DNA from: Bradyrhizobium sp. CIAT3101
GTDB taxonomy: Bacteria; Pseudomonadota; Alphaproteobacteria; Rhizobiales; Xanthobacteraceae
NCBI RefSeq assembly: GCF_029714945.1
Contig: NZ_CP121634.1
Location: 5,601,001 to 5,665,000 of the forward strand
DNA length: 64,000 nucleotides
Direction of reading: 5' to 3'
Of the stretch, positions 17,742 to 30,408 are shown piece by piece; the stretch's first letter is position 1; each line of letters opens with the position of its first letter. The notes under the pieces were generated by a model. It ran no database searches, had not been told where the DNA came from, and saw only the letters and a program-made list of their open reading frames with translations. Made by a program: the position numbers and the translations under genes.

Positions 17742-18197
17742 CTATAGCGCCAGCTTGTAGCCGATGTGGCTGCCGACAAATCCCAGCCTTTCGTAGAAGC
17801 GATGTGCATCCGGGCGCGTCTTGTCGGTCGTCAGCTGGACGAGATCGCAGCCTCTGGCCTTGCATTCGCCGATGGCCCATTCGAACATCTGCTGCCCGGC
17901 ACCTGTTCCCCGATGGGCCGCAGCGATCCTCACCGCCTCGATCTGTCCGCGCCACGCACCTTTCCGGGCCAGCCCAGGGATGAAGGTCAATTGCAAGGTG
18001 CCGATCACCTCGTTGTTCAAGATCGCCACCGCCTGGAGCTGATTGGCATCGGCAAGGATGGCCTTGAACGCATCGACGTAGCACGGGTTTGTCGGCGAGC
18101 TGGAATCCTCCCGCTGCTGCCCCAGGACGTCGTCGGCCAGAAGCGCGACGATGGCCGGAAGATCGGCCCATTCGGCGCGACGAAAGCTGATGTTCAT
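17742..18197 (-). CDS. GNAT-family N-acetyltransferase
   Basis: This 151-residue protein has the GNAT fold: N-terminal FRRAEWADLPAIVALL, strand motif VIGTLQLTFIPGL, the acetyl-CoA pyrophosphate loop RIAAAHRGTGAGQQM (Q/R-x-x-G-x-G/A pattern), and C-terminal DAHRFYERLGFVGSHIGYK. It would transfer an acetyl group from acetyl-CoA to an amine. The acceptor is unknown. ATG at 18197. The gene is upstream of the PF04392 binding protein on the same strand, about 140 bases apart, so co-transcription is possible but not shown. Confidence 0.85.
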   Translation of the reverse strand: MNISFRRAEWADLPAIVALLADDVLGQQREDSSSPTNPCYVDAFKAILADANQLQAVAILNNEVIGTLQLTFIPGLARKGAWRGQIEAVRIAAAHRGTGAGQQMFEWAIGECKARGCDLVQLTTDKTRPDAHRFYERLGFVGSHIGYKLAL

Positions 18198-18410
18198 TGT
18201 TGATGAAAACTCCGCAGCGCCGCGCGCTAATTTCGGATTATTCGATCATCACCTTTTGCCACTGTTTTGCCCGACGGGTCAAGCGCAACTCCATCCGCTC
18301 GCAATGACGGTCGGGCAAGCCGTCGCGAACCGCGAGACGACGTCGTTCCCGGCGTCTACTGTGCATGGGGTTGTTTTGCGGATTTCCTGTTCGGCGCCCG
18401 ATGCGCCGCC

Positions 18411-18446
18411 AAAGAAAAAGCCCGGCCTCGCGAGCGAGGCCGGGCT
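18411..18446 (-). terminator. Intrinsic terminator of the second TRAP binding-protein gene
   Basis: Read on the minus strand, a 13-bp perfect stem (18434-18446 with 18419-18431) with a tiny loop is followed by TTTTTCTTT. It lies 27 bases after the stop of the 18473-19564 gene. Confidence 0.85.
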
Positions 18447-18472
18447 ATTCGGTCTGACAGTGTGCTCGAAGA

Positions 18473-20900
<2,428 letters not shown>

Positions 20901-20954
20901 AGCGCATCTCCTAGAAATTCAAGATGCCCCATTAGAGCGGAAACGGCCAAAAGG

Positions 20955-21392
20955 CTACTGCTTGCCGATATCGTCAGCCATCTCGGAAGGTGCTGCCCCC
21001 TGCTCCTGGGCCGCCTCGTAATTGAGCTCGATCATGACCCCGTTGGGGTCGTGGACGAAGATCTGCCAGAGGTCGCCGCCCGGCACCTGGCGGCTATCGA
21101 ATTTCATGCCCTTGGAGGCCAGGCGCTGCTTCATGCCGTCGAAGCCCCGGCTGACGAAGGCGACATGGTGGACCACGCCGGAATCCGGCTTTTGCGGCTC
21201 GGAGGTCGGGGAAATATCGACGAGGTGCACCACCGCCTTGCCCTCGCTGTACATCCAGGCCCCCGGGAAGGCGAAATTCGGCCGGGCGCCTTTTTCCAGG
21301 CCCAGCACGTCCTCGTAGAAGCGGACCGTCTCGGCCAGATTCCGGGTCCGGATGTTGAAATGATCGAGGACGCCAACGCTCACGCCGCCCAT
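20955..21392 (-). CDS. VOC-superfamily (glyoxalase/dioxygenase-like) protein
   Basis: The 145-residue protein has two beta-alpha-beta-beta-beta modules: LDHFNIRTRNLAETVRFYED in the first and VVHHVAFVSRGFDGMKQRL in the second, ending HDPNGVMIELNYE. Metal ligands are likely the His of LDHF, the His of VHHVAF and the Glu of IELNYE. The family includes glyoxalase I, extradiol dioxygenases and lyases; the reaction here cannot be assigned. GGGAG precedes ATG at 21392. It is divergent from the dehydrogenase gene at 21596 and upstream of mrp. Confidence 0.85.
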   Translation of the reverse strand: MGGVSVGVLDHFNIRTRNLAETVRFYEDVLGLEKGARPNFAFPGAWMYSEGKAVVHLVDISPTSEPQKPDSGVVHHVAFVSRGFDGMKQRLASKGMKFDSRQVPGGDLWQIFVHDPNGVMIELNYEAAQEQGAAPSEMADDIGKQ

Positions 21393-21595
21393 GCTTTTCG
21401 CTCCCTTGTTTTGAAGTCCTTGTTGAAGTCCTTAGTCCCTGCATCCTAGCACAGGAGGCCGCCAAACGAAGCCGTTGCCCTCCGGCCGCAACGGTTTATG
21501 GTGCGCCCGGTCCGCCCTGGCGCGGAACCTCAAGGACCCCCGGCTGGCGCCCCTCGCCCGGCTGCAACCGTAAAACTCAAGCTACGGACACACAC

Positions 21596-22468
21596 ATGGC
21601 TAAAGTCGCTTTCCTCGGTCTCGGCGTGATGGGCTTCCCCATGGCCGGACACCTCGTGAAAAAAGGGGGCCATGAGGTCACCGTCTACAACCGCACCGCC
21701 GCCAAGGCGAAGGAGTGGGCGGACAAGTTCGGCGGCAAGACCGCGGCGACCCCGAAGACCGCGGCCGAAGGCCAGGACTTCGTGATGTGCTGCGTCGGCA
21801 ACGACAACGACCTGCGCGCCGTCACGATCGGTGCCGACGGCGCCTTTGCCGGCATGAAGAAGGGCGCGACCTTCGTCGACCACACCACCGCTTCCGCCGA
21901 GGTTGCGCGCGAACTCGATGCGGCTGCGACCAAGGCCGGCTTCAAGTTCATCGACGCTCCCGTCTCCGGCGGTCAGGCCGGCGCGGAGAACGGCGTGCTG
22001 ACGGTGATGTGCGGCGGCGCGCAGGATGTTTATGCCGGCGCTGAGCCGATCATCACGGGCGCCTATGCGCGGATGTGCAAGCTGCTCGGGCCCGCCGGCT
22101 CCGGACAACTGACCAAGATGGTCAACCAGATCTGCATCGCCGGCCTCGTGCAGGGCCTCTCCGAGGGTATCCACTTCGCCAAGAAGAGTGGCCTCGACGT
22201 CGCCGCGGTGATCGAAACCATTTCCAAGGGCGCAGCGCAGTCCTGGCAGATGGAGAACCGCTACAAGACCATGAACGAGAACAAGTACGATTTCGGCTTC
22301 GCGGTCGAATGGATGCGCAAGGACCTCTCGATCGCGCTGGCTGAGGCCCGCCGCAACGGCGCCAATCTGCCTGTCACCGCGCTGGTCGACCAGTTCTACG
22401 CCGAGGTCGAGAAGATGGGCGGCAAGCGCTGGGATACGTCGAGCCTGCTGGCGCGCCTCAATCGCTGA
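21596..22468 (+). CDS. NAD(P)-dependent beta-hydroxyacid dehydrogenase (HIBADH/GarR family)
   Basis: A 290-residue member of the 3-hydroxyisobutyrate dehydrogenase family. The Rossmann nucleotide-binding motif FLGLGVMGFPMAGHL is at the N-terminus, the substrate-binding signature FIDAPVSGGQAGAENG lies near 120, and the catalytic Lys is in GSGQLTKMVNQ near 171. It would oxidise or reduce a short beta-hydroxy acid such as tartronate semialdehyde or 3-hydroxyisobutyrate; the exact substrate is not decided by sequence alone. The NhaD-type gene begins 13 bases after its stop. Confidence 0.9.
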   Translation: MAKVAFLGLGVMGFPMAGHLVKKGGHEVTVYNRTAAKAKEWADKFGGKTAATPKTAAEGQDFVMCCVGNDNDLRAVTIGADGAFAGMKKGATFVDHTTASAEVARELDAAATKAGFKFIDAPVSGGQAGAENGVLTVMCGGAQDVYAGAEPIITGAYARMCKLLGPAGSGQLTKMVNQICIAGLVQGLSEGIHFAKKSGLDVAAVIETISKGAAQSWQMENRYKTMNENKYDFGFAVEWMRKDLSIALAEARRNGANLPVTALVDQFYAEVEKMGGKRWDTSSLLARLNR

Positions 22469-22480
22469 CCTGATACTGCC

Positions 22481-23758
22481 TTGCTGACCGCGATCGCTGC
22501 CATCTTCGTCCTGACCTATGCGGCGATCGCGTTCGAGCACCCCCTCGGGATCAACAAGACCGCGACCGCGCTGGTCGGCGCGGGACTGCTCTGGACGATT
22601 TACGCGGTCACGATCAGCGATCACGCGCTGGTCAGCCATCAGCTCGACGAAGCCGTCGTCGCCACCGCGCAGATCGTGTTCTTCCTGATCGGCGCGATGA
22701 CCATCGTCGAGGTGATCGACGCCCATGACGGCTTCGAGGTCATCACCTCGCGCATCAATACCACGAGCCAGGTCACACTCATGTGGCTGGTCGGCTTCGT
22801 GGCGTTCTTCCTCAGCGCGATCCTGGACAATCTGACGACCACCATCGTCATGGTCTCGCTGATCCAGCGTCTCATTGCGAGGCGCGACGATCGCCTGCTG
22901 TTCGCCTCCCTCATCGTCATCGCCGCCAATGCCGGCGGCGCATGGACCGTGATCGGCGACGTCACCACGACCATGCTGTGGATCGGTGGACAGATCACGC
23001 CGTTGAACATCATGCGTGCGGTGTTCCTGCCCTCACTGGTCAATTTGCTGGTGCCGCTGGCTTTCATCAGCCTGTCGCTCAGGGGCAAGACCATCGCGGC
23101 GCCGCCGAGAGACAACGAATTGCTCGCCGTCGACCGGTTCGAGCGCAATCTGATGTTCTATCTCGGGCTCGGCGTGCTGATCGCGGTGCCGGCCTTCAAG
23201 ACGGTCACGCATCTGCCGCCCTTCATGGGCGTGCTGCTCGGCCTCGGCATCGTCTGGCTCGTCGGCGAGCTCGTTCATCGCGACAAGGACGAGCATGTGC
23301 GTCGTCCCCTCTCGCTCGCGCACGCGCTGACCCGGATCGACATGGGTTCGATCGTGTTCTTCGTCGGCATTCTGCTGGCGGTCGCCTGCCTCGAACATGC
23401 CGGCCTCCTGACGATGCTGGCCCGATGGCTGGAGACGACCATCGGCCGCCAGGACGTCATCGTCGTCGTGCTCGGCCTGCTCAGCGCCATCGTCGATAAC
23501 GTGCCGCTGGTCGCCGCGACCATGGGCATGTATGACCTCGGCCACTACCCGCCCGACAGCTTCCTCTGGGAGTTCATCGCCTATTGCGCCGGCACCGGCG
23601 GCTCGATCCTGATCATCGGCTCGGCCGCAGGCGTCGCCGCCATGGGGCTCGAGCGGATCGAGTTCCTCTGGTATGCCCGCCGCATCGCCGTGCCCGCGCT
23701 TGCGGGCTATCTGGCCGGCGCCGTGGTCTATGTCGCACAGCACGCGTGGCTGCACTGA
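22481..23758 (+). CDS. nhaD: NhaD-type sodium:proton antiporter
   Basis: The 425-residue membrane protein has about 11-12 hydrophobic segments. Ion-transporter superfamily motifs are present: FFLSAILDNLTTTIVMVSL in the first half and LSAIVDNVPLVAATMGM in the second, each with the Asp-Asn pair essential in NhaD. It would exchange Na+ or Li+ for H+ across the inner membrane. TTG at 22481 serves as start, 13 bases after the dehydrogenase gene, so the two may share a transcript. Confidence 0.88.
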   Translation: MLTAIAAIFVLTYAAIAFEHPLGINKTATALVGAGLLWTIYAVTISDHALVSHQLDEAVVATAQIVFFLIGAMTIVEVIDAHDGFEVITSRINTTSQVTLMWLVGFVAFFLSAILDNLTTTIVMVSLIQRLIARRDDRLLFASLIVIAANAGGAWTVIGDVTTTMLWIGGQITPLNIMRAVFLPSLVNLLVPLAFISLSLRGKTIAAPPRDNELLAVDRFERNLMFYLGLGVLIAVPAFKTVTHLPPFMGVLLGLGIVWLVGELVHRDKDEHVRRPLSLAHALTRIDMGSIVFFVGILLAVACLEHAGLLTMLARWLETTIGRQDVIVVVLGLLSAIVDNVPLVAATMGMYDLGHYPPDSFLWEFIAYCAGTGGSILIIGSAAGVAAMGLERIEFLWYARRIAVPALAGYLAGAVVYVAQHAWLH

Positions 23759-23779
23759 GCGGCGGCGGCCGGATCAAAA

Positions 23780-23795
23780 TTAACGCCCGGTTAAC
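23780..23795 (+). promoter_or_regulatory. Predicted CtrA-binding box
   Basis: The sequence TTAACGCCCGGTTAAC is an exact TTAA-N7-TTAAC match, the CtrA consensus of alphaproteobacteria. It lies 102 bases before the start of the histidine kinase gene at 23897. A near-copy with an 8-base spacer (TTAAGTCACCTCTTAA, 23812-23827) follows. Confidence 0.7.
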
Positions 23796-23896
23796 GTAAT
23801 TCTTTAGCTCCTTAAGTCACCTCTTAAGGATTTCTTGCCAGAGATAGACAATGCAGAAGTCCCGCGTCCGACGCGGGCAGGAATCGTTGTTGCTTG

Positions 23897-25492
<1,596 letters not shown>

Positions 25493-25536
25493 CGTCATGC
25501 TTGCAGACATGCCCGCCAATCCCCCACTATGTCCGG

Positions 25537-25740
25537 ATGACCAAAGAAACGCCGTGCGTCGCCGTCTGCATGATCGATCCCAAGACCAAGCTGTGCTTCG
25601 GCTGCGGCCGGACCTTGCCCGAGATCGCGCGCTGGCACGCCATGGAGAGTACCGAACGGCTCGCGCTGATGGCGCTGCTGCCCACGCGCATGGCGGAAGC
25701 CGGCTTGCAGCAGATCGCGGGATCGTCGAAACGGGCCTGA
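25537..25740 (+). CDS. DUF1289 family protein
   Basis: A 67-residue protein starting MTKETPCVAVCMID. Four Cys in two CxxxC/CxxC pairs (CVAVC and CFGCG) and the GRTLPEIARWHAM block are diagnostic of DUF1289 (YdhL-like), a small probable metal or Fe-S protein. ATG at 25537 is chosen over a frame-extended start at 25501. It lies 44 bases after the kinase gene and 28 bases before the aspartic protease gene, so the three may be co-transcribed. Confidence 0.85.
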   Translation: MTKETPCVAVCMIDPKTKLCFGCGRTLPEIARWHAMESTERLALMALLPTRMAEAGLQQIAGSSKRA

Positions 25741-25768
25741 CCGGCCAGCGCGCCATCGGAGGCGCGCG

Positions 25769-26323
25769 ATGACCCGCTTCCTGCTCGTTCTCATCATGCT
25801 CGCCGCCACGGCCGGCGCCGTGGTCGCCTATGGTGATCCCGACCAGATCGCACGCGCAAGCCACAAGGTCTCGCACATTTTTCGCGCGCAGACGGCCGCG
25901 CCCGCCCCCGCCGTGCAGATCCAGCGCGGCCAGGGCGGCGAGTTCGCACTGCGCGCCAAGATCAATGGCGTCGCAGCACCCATGGTGATCGATACCGGCG
26001 CCACCTCCGTGGTGCTGACCTGGGAAACCGCGAAGGCGATCGGGCTGCCGCTCGAGATGCTAGAATATGACGTCGACCTCGAAACCGCCGGCGGCCACAC
26101 CAAGGCGGCGCGACTCACGCTCGACCGGCTCGCCGTCGGCCATCTCGTCGAGAAATCCGTGCCGGCCCTCGTCGTGCCGCGCGGGCTGATGAAGACCAAC
26201 CTGCTCGGCATGAGCTTCCTCGATCGCCTGGAGAGCTGGGGCGTGCGGTCCGACACGCTGATGCTGACCGGCTACCCGGAGCTCCAGAGCAGCCACCGCC
26301 GTTCGCGCACGGCTGTCGACTAA
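25769..26323 (+). CDS. Membrane-anchored clan AA aspartic protease (TIGR02281-like)
   Basis: The 184-residue protein has an N-terminal membrane segment (FLLVLIMLAATAGAVVAYG) and one retropepsin-like domain with the catalytic motif VIDTGATSVVL near residue 72 and LLGMSFLDRL near 150. Members work as dimers in the periplasm. The natural substrate is unknown. Length is normal for the family. It follows the DUF1289 gene closely. Confidence 0.87.
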   Translation: MTRFLLVLIMLAATAGAVVAYGDPDQIARASHKVSHIFRAQTAAPAPAVQIQRGQGGEFALRAKINGVAAPMVIDTGATSVVLTWETAKAIGLPLEMLEYDVDLETAGGHTKAARLTLDRLAVGHLVEKSVPALVVPRGLMKTNLLGMSFLDRLESWGVRSDTLMLTGYPELQSSHRRSRTAVD

Positions 26324-26513
26324 GGGCGGCGCTCTCCGTCCGCGCACGGTCACTTCGGCAAATTGGTCATCCGTCCACCGAACGATCCCGGCTGTGGCAT
26401 TTCCGCCATTTACAAACCGTCCAGTCGGTTTATAAGAGACGCATTCCCGGATCGGGGTTGGACGAGCGCCGCTTCTCGCGTGACGGAGGCGGCCAAGTGG
26501 GAGATTGAGAGTG

Positions 26514-27176
26514 ATGACTGCCAGAGCCGCCTTACGTCGCGCAATGCGCGCCCTGCCCTTTGTCGCGGCGTTCGCCGCAAGCAGCGCGAGCGCGGCCGAT
26601 CTGTCGCCGCGTTACGCCGCATCGGCCTACACGGCGCCGCAGACTGTCTATTCCTGGACCGGTCTCTATGCCGGTCTCAATGCCGGCTACGCCGAGAGCG
26701 GCGACAACGCCTTCAACAATCTCGTCGGGGTGAGCGGCGGCAAGGTCAAGGGCGCGTTCGGCGGCGTGCAGATCGGCTACAACTACCAGCTCTCGCCGAT
26801 GTTCGTGGTCGGCATCGAGAACGATTTCGAAGGTGGAGACATCAAGAACCGCGACGCAATCAACAGCGACGCGGTCAGCCTGCCCTGGTACATGACCGGC
26901 CGCGCCCGTGCCGGCATCGCGACGATGGATTCACGGCTGCTGTTCTTCGGGACCGCAGGTCTTGCCACCGGCGAATTGAAGGACGGCCCGATCAACAAGA
27001 TGAAGATGGGCTGGACCGCGGGCGGCGGCGTGGAATGGGCGTTCCTGCCAAAATGGTCGGCCAAGGCCGAGTATCTCTACACCGAATTCAAGCATAACGA
27101 CCTGCCGGACTGGAACGCTGCGAAATTCCACAGCTTCCGCGTCGGCGTGAACTATCATTTCGACCTGTTCCGCTGA
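26514..27176 (+). CDS. Omp25/Omp31-like outer-membrane porin family protein
   Basis: The 220-residue protein has a signal peptide (cleavage after ASA near residue 28), then ADLSPRY and the family hallmark WTGLYAGLNAGYA. Eight alternating beta strands follow, ending in a terminal Phe-rich strand (FRVGVNYHFDLFR) as needed for barrel insertion. These proteins are abundant structural barrels in rhizobia. ATG at 26514 is used; a GTG at 26511 and TTG at 26507 region are adjacent. An intrinsic terminator follows at 27190-27215. Confidence 0.9.
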   Translation: MTARAALRRAMRALPFVAAFAASSASAADLSPRYAASAYTAPQTVYSWTGLYAGLNAGYAESGDNAFNNLVGVSGGKVKGAFGGVQIGYNYQLSPMFVVGIENDFEGGDIKNRDAINSDAVSLPWYMTGRARAGIATMDSRLLFFGTAGLATGELKDGPINKMKMGWTAGGGVEWAFLPKWSAKAEYLYTEFKHNDLPDWNAAKFHSFRVGVNYHFDLFR

Positions 27177-27189
27177 GCGTGATCAAGAG

Positions 27190-27215
27190 AGAGCCGGATT
27201 CTGCGATCCGGCTCT
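27190..27215. terminator. Intrinsic terminator between porin and dusA (convergent)
   Basis: A 10-bp stem (AGAGCCGGAT 27190-27199 with ATCCGGCTCT 27206-27215) with a 6-base loop is followed by TTCTC on the plus strand. It lies between convergent genes and could serve both. Confidence 0.8.
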
Positions 27216-27224
27216 TTCTCGCGG

Positions 27225-28217
27225 CTAGGCAGCTTCCGCCGGCGCGCGTGCACCAACACGCGCGATCGCATCACGCAAGACGTCGACGCCGGCGCCTGGC
27301 TTCACGCCGTGCTCAGCGAGATGGCGGCGGAAGGCACGCGCACCGGGCACGGCGTGGAACGCACCGACGAAGTGGCGCGTCATAGCATGCAGCCGCGTGC
27401 CGCGCGCGAGCTGCACCTCGATATAGGGGATCATCGCCTCGAACGCGTCCTGCATGGTTGCGTGCGGCGCCGCCTCACCGAACATCTCGGGATCGACCGA
27501 GAGTAGCCGCCACGGCTCCTGATAGGCGGCGCGGCCGAGCATCACACCATCGACATGCGCGAGATGCGCCTTCGCTTCCTCGATGCTCAGAATGCCGCCA
27601 TTGATGATGACAGGCACATTCGGCATTGCGCGCTTGAGCCGATAGACGCGGTCGTAATCGAGCGGCGGGATGTCGCGATTCTCCTTCGGCGACAGACCGT
27701 TCAGCCAAGCCTTCCGGGCGTGCACGATCAGCGCGTCGCAGCCTGCAGCGACCACCGCGCGCGCCAACGTATCGAGCGCGACTTCGGGATCCTGGTCGTC
27801 GATGCCAATGCGGCATTTCACCGTGACGGGAATTGAGACTGCGTGCTTCATCGCCGCGACACACCGCCCGACGAGCTCCGGCTCCGCCATCAGACAGGCG
27901 CCGAAGCGTCCATCCTTCACGCGATCGGATGGGCAGCCGACATTGAGATTGATCTCGTCATAGCCAAACCCCTCGCCGATCCGCGCGGCCTCAGCGAGAT
28001 CGCACGGATCCGAGCCGCCAAGCTGTAGCGCCACCGGATGCTCGGTCGCGTCGAAGCCGAGCAGCCGCTCGCGGTCGCCATGAATGATGGCGCCGGTGGT
28101 CAACATCTCCGTATAGAGCAACCCCCGCCGTGTCAGATGTCGGTGGAACACCCGGCAATGCCGGTCGGTCCAATCCATCATCGGGGCACAAGAAAATTTC
28201 CAGCGTAAGTTGTTCAT
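27225..28217 (-). CDS. dusA: tRNA-dihydrouridine synthase A
   Basis: At 330 residues this is a standard DusA. It reduces uridine 20/20a in the D-loop of tRNA with FMN and NADPH. FMN-binding start CAPMMDWTDRH, catalytic Cys in NLNVGCPSDRV near residue 95, GRFGACLM, IHARKAWLNGLSPKENR and NGGILS are all present. ATG at 28217. It is convergent with the porin gene across a shared terminator, and its upstream region contains an inverted repeat at 28240-28268. Confidence 0.95.
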   Translation of the reverse strand: MNNLRWKFSCAPMMDWTDRHCRVFHRHLTRRGLLYTEMLTTGAIIHGDRERLLGFDATEHPVALQLGGSDPCDLAEAARIGEGFGYDEINLNVGCPSDRVKDGRFGACLMAEPELVGRCVAAMKHAVSIPVTVKCRIGIDDQDPEVALDTLARAVVAAGCDALIVHARKAWLNGLSPKENRDIPPLDYDRVYRLKRAMPNVPVIINGGILSIEEAKAHLAHVDGVMLGRAAYQEPWRLLSVDPEMFGEAAPHATMQDAFEAMIPYIEVQLARGTRLHAMTRHFVGAFHAVPGARAFRRHLAEHGVKPGAGVDVLRDAIARVGARAPAEAA

Positions 28218-28239
28218 ATTGCTAAGTTATTTTAGTCGC

Positions 28240-28268
28240 AGTCAGTCCTATATGTTATTGGACCGACT
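28240..28268. promoter_or_regulatory. Inverted repeat upstream of dusA
   Basis: AGTCAGTCC, an 11-base AT-rich spacer, then GGACCGACT: a 9-bp inverted repeat with one mismatch, 23 bases before the dusA start. A second inverted repeat (GTGCACACG 28362-28370 / CGTGTGCAC 28388-28396) lies further upstream in the same AT-rich gap. They are candidate operators or transcript hairpins. Confidence 0.35.
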
Positions 28269-28505
28269 GAGAAATTCAGCTCGCCCACGTTTCCGCAGCC
28301 TGGCCCTTCTAGGCTCATTTGGGCCTTGATTGGAAGCGGAAACCGCGAATTCGGATTCTCGGTGCACACGTCGCGCACACGAAAAGCCGTGTGCACGCGC
28401 GGCATGCATTACTTGTATATGAAATACAATAAAATCTAAAGCTGCATTGGAGTGGCGTTATACTCAGTTTGCAGATCGAGTATAAATTACGCGACCGCGG
28501 CTAGG

Positions 28506-29489
28506 TCAGCGCGCCCACGGCGGAACCGCTTCGTCTCCCCGTGCATTTGCGACCGCGAGCAGGATGTCGGCCAGCGCTCTCGGCTGTGAAATGAACGGCG
28601 AGTGCCCGCTGTCAATATCGTAAACCTTGGTCGGATTTCTAAACGCGAATGCGTCCGCCTCACGAATGAACCTGTTTTGCAACGCCACAGGCAAGGCATT
28701 GTCTTTTGACGTCCTGACATAGCTGCGCGGCACGCTTCCCCAATTGGCAAGCGTTCGATGCGTCAAAGCTGCGAAAGGCTGGATCGGATCATCCGGCGTA
28801 AGCAGATTGGACCCCGACCGGAAATCGGCTAGTTCAACATCATTGTAGAGGGCGAGTTTGAGAGCAGCGACATATGTAGGATCGGCGCTACGCATATCGA
28901 TCCGCACGCATCCGGTCTTGGAGGGATCACCCAGCAACAACGGACCAAAAGCGGACCCGGCATTTTCCGGAGCACCGAGGTAGCTCAGTGCCGAGGTACC
29001 GTCGCTCGGCATGAATGCCGCCAGGTAGACGACATGGTGGATCTCTTTTGCGTGCTGTTCGACGACCGCGGTGGTCGTCACCCCACCCATGCTATGGCCG
29101 ACCAGAATGATAGGTCCCCATCCTGCCTTGCGGGCGTATTCGATGCTGCCGCCGACGGTCGCGACATATTGGTCGAGCGTGATCCCGGCGAGGGGAGACG
29201 CTTCGGTCGAAAACCTCGAGAGATCGATCGGCCGCTGAAAATAGCTGCTTGGGAATCGCGCGCTCAATCCATGGCCCGGCAGGTCCGGCGCGATGACCGC
29301 GTGCCCTGCCGCGCTGAGCAGTGGCGCAAGACGCTCCCAATGGCCGGACGAGTGCCAGGAGCCGTGGACGAGGATAAAAGTCTTGCCCTTCGTGGCCTGC
29401 ACATTCACCTCCACCGCTCCGGCGGAGGGCGACAAGACGAGCGCAGGTGCGATCGCGCCCGCAGCAAGCAGATTTCGACGATTAAGCAA
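28506..29489 (-). CDS. Exported alpha/beta hydrolase
   Basis: The start is TTG at 29489, 5 bases after AGGAGG (29500-29495); GTG at 29492 is in frame but too close. The product (327 residues) opens with a twin-Arg signal (LLNRRNLLAAGAIAPALVLS). The hydrolase core follows: oxyanion HGSWHSSGHW, LPGHGLSA, nucleophile elbow VGHSMGG, and a final SGHSPF with the catalytic His. It resembles methylketone synthase/salicylate-esterase-like hydrolases, so an ester substrate is likely. It is the last gene of a block with TetR, MFS and amidase genes on the same strand, though a 270-base gap separates it from tetR. Confidence 0.8.
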   Translation of the reverse strand: MLNRRNLLAAGAIAPALVLSPSAGAVEVNVQATKGKTFILVHGSWHSSGHWERLAPLLSAAGHAVIAPDLPGHGLSARFPSSYFQRPIDLSRFSTEASPLAGITLDQYVATVGGSIEYARKAGWGPIILVGHSMGGVTTTAVVEQHAKEIHHVVYLAAFMPSDGTSALSYLGAPENAGSAFGPLLLGDPSKTGCVRIDMRSADPTYVAALKLALYNDVELADFRSGSNLLTPDDPIQPFAALTHRTLANWGSVPRSYVRTSKDNALPVALQNRFIREADAFAFRNPTKVYDIDSGHSPFISQPRALADILLAVANARGDEAVPPWAR

Positions 29490-29759
29490 CACGCCCTCCT
29501 GTTCTGGGTCGCAATAGACTCTGGGTCCTGGATACGGTCGCGTTTCATCGGTGAAGATGCAGCTTCCCTCGGACGTCACCGTAGTTCGCTGCGCACGCGG
29601 AAAAAGACGGCGGTAGACAATTCAGTCTTCGTGAAACGTGAAGAATTGGCCAGACCGCATGCATGGAGCGAAACGCTGTCCGCGTTGGGAGCGCTGCAGC
29701 CGGCCGGCGATGGGTGATCGTGGTGGAAACGGGCGCCGAGACGCCGGATGACTCGGAAG

Positions 29760-30392
29760 TCAGGCGGAGCCGGACCCGATCCGCCTATCGCTTCCTGGTG
29801 ATCCCTGAAGATACAGCGCCCGGAGTGCAAGGTCGACGGTGCGCTCCAGATCGGCCAACCTCGCTATCCGTCCGGTAACCCGCAGTCCCTGGCCGAAACT
29901 GTAAAGGAACAGCGCTGCATCAGCCGGATCGATCTCCGGCGAGATCTCGCCGATCGCCTGCCCGTGCTCGACAGCAGCCCGAAGCATATCGGTGATCTGC
30001 TTCATGCCGGCGCGGATCTGCGCCGTCAGGTCCTTGTCCTCCCGCCTCAGCTCGATCGTGGTGTTGGTGACGAGACAGCCCCGCGGGCCGGATGCGGTCG
30101 CGGAAACGTAGGAATAGTGCAGTAGCGCATCACGCAGGCCCGCGTATGGGCTATCCGCGTGCTGCAATTTGTCCCGGAAGCGTTGACCGGCTTCATCGAT
30201 GTAGGCCTTCAGCGCCGCCGTGAACAATTGATGCTTGTCACCATAGGTCGCGTACAGGCTGTTACGATGGACGCCGGTTGCCTCGACGATGTCGGCAATC
30301 GATGTCGCATGATAGCCGTTGTCCCAGAACGTTCTGGTGACGGTCGCGAGCACTGTCGCTTCATCAAATTGCCGGGGGCGTCCTGTCGTCAC
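29760..30392 (-). CDS. TetR/AcrR family transcriptional regulator
   Basis: A 210-residue repressor from GTG at 30392, starting TTGRPRQFDEATVL. The HTH lies at about 28-50 (TSIADIVEATGVHRNSLYATYGDK) and is followed by the ligand-binding domain with a C-terminal tetR_C pattern (PRGCLVTNTTIEL). The gene starts 16 bases after the MFS stop, so it belongs to the amidase-MFS-tetR transcript. It likely controls that operon or the hydrolase downstream. Confidence 0.88.
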   Translation of the reverse strand: MTTGRPRQFDEATVLATVTRTFWDNGYHATSIADIVEATGVHRNSLYATYGDKHQLFTAALKAYIDEAGQRFRDKLQHADSPYAGLRDALLHYSYVSATASGPRGCLVTNTTIELRREDKDLTAQIRAGMKQITDMLRAAVEHGQAIGEISPEIDPADAALFLYSFGQGLRVTGRIARLADLERTVDLALRALYLQGSPGSDRRIGSGSA

Positions 30393-30408
30393 GGTCTCGC
30401 TCCAGATC

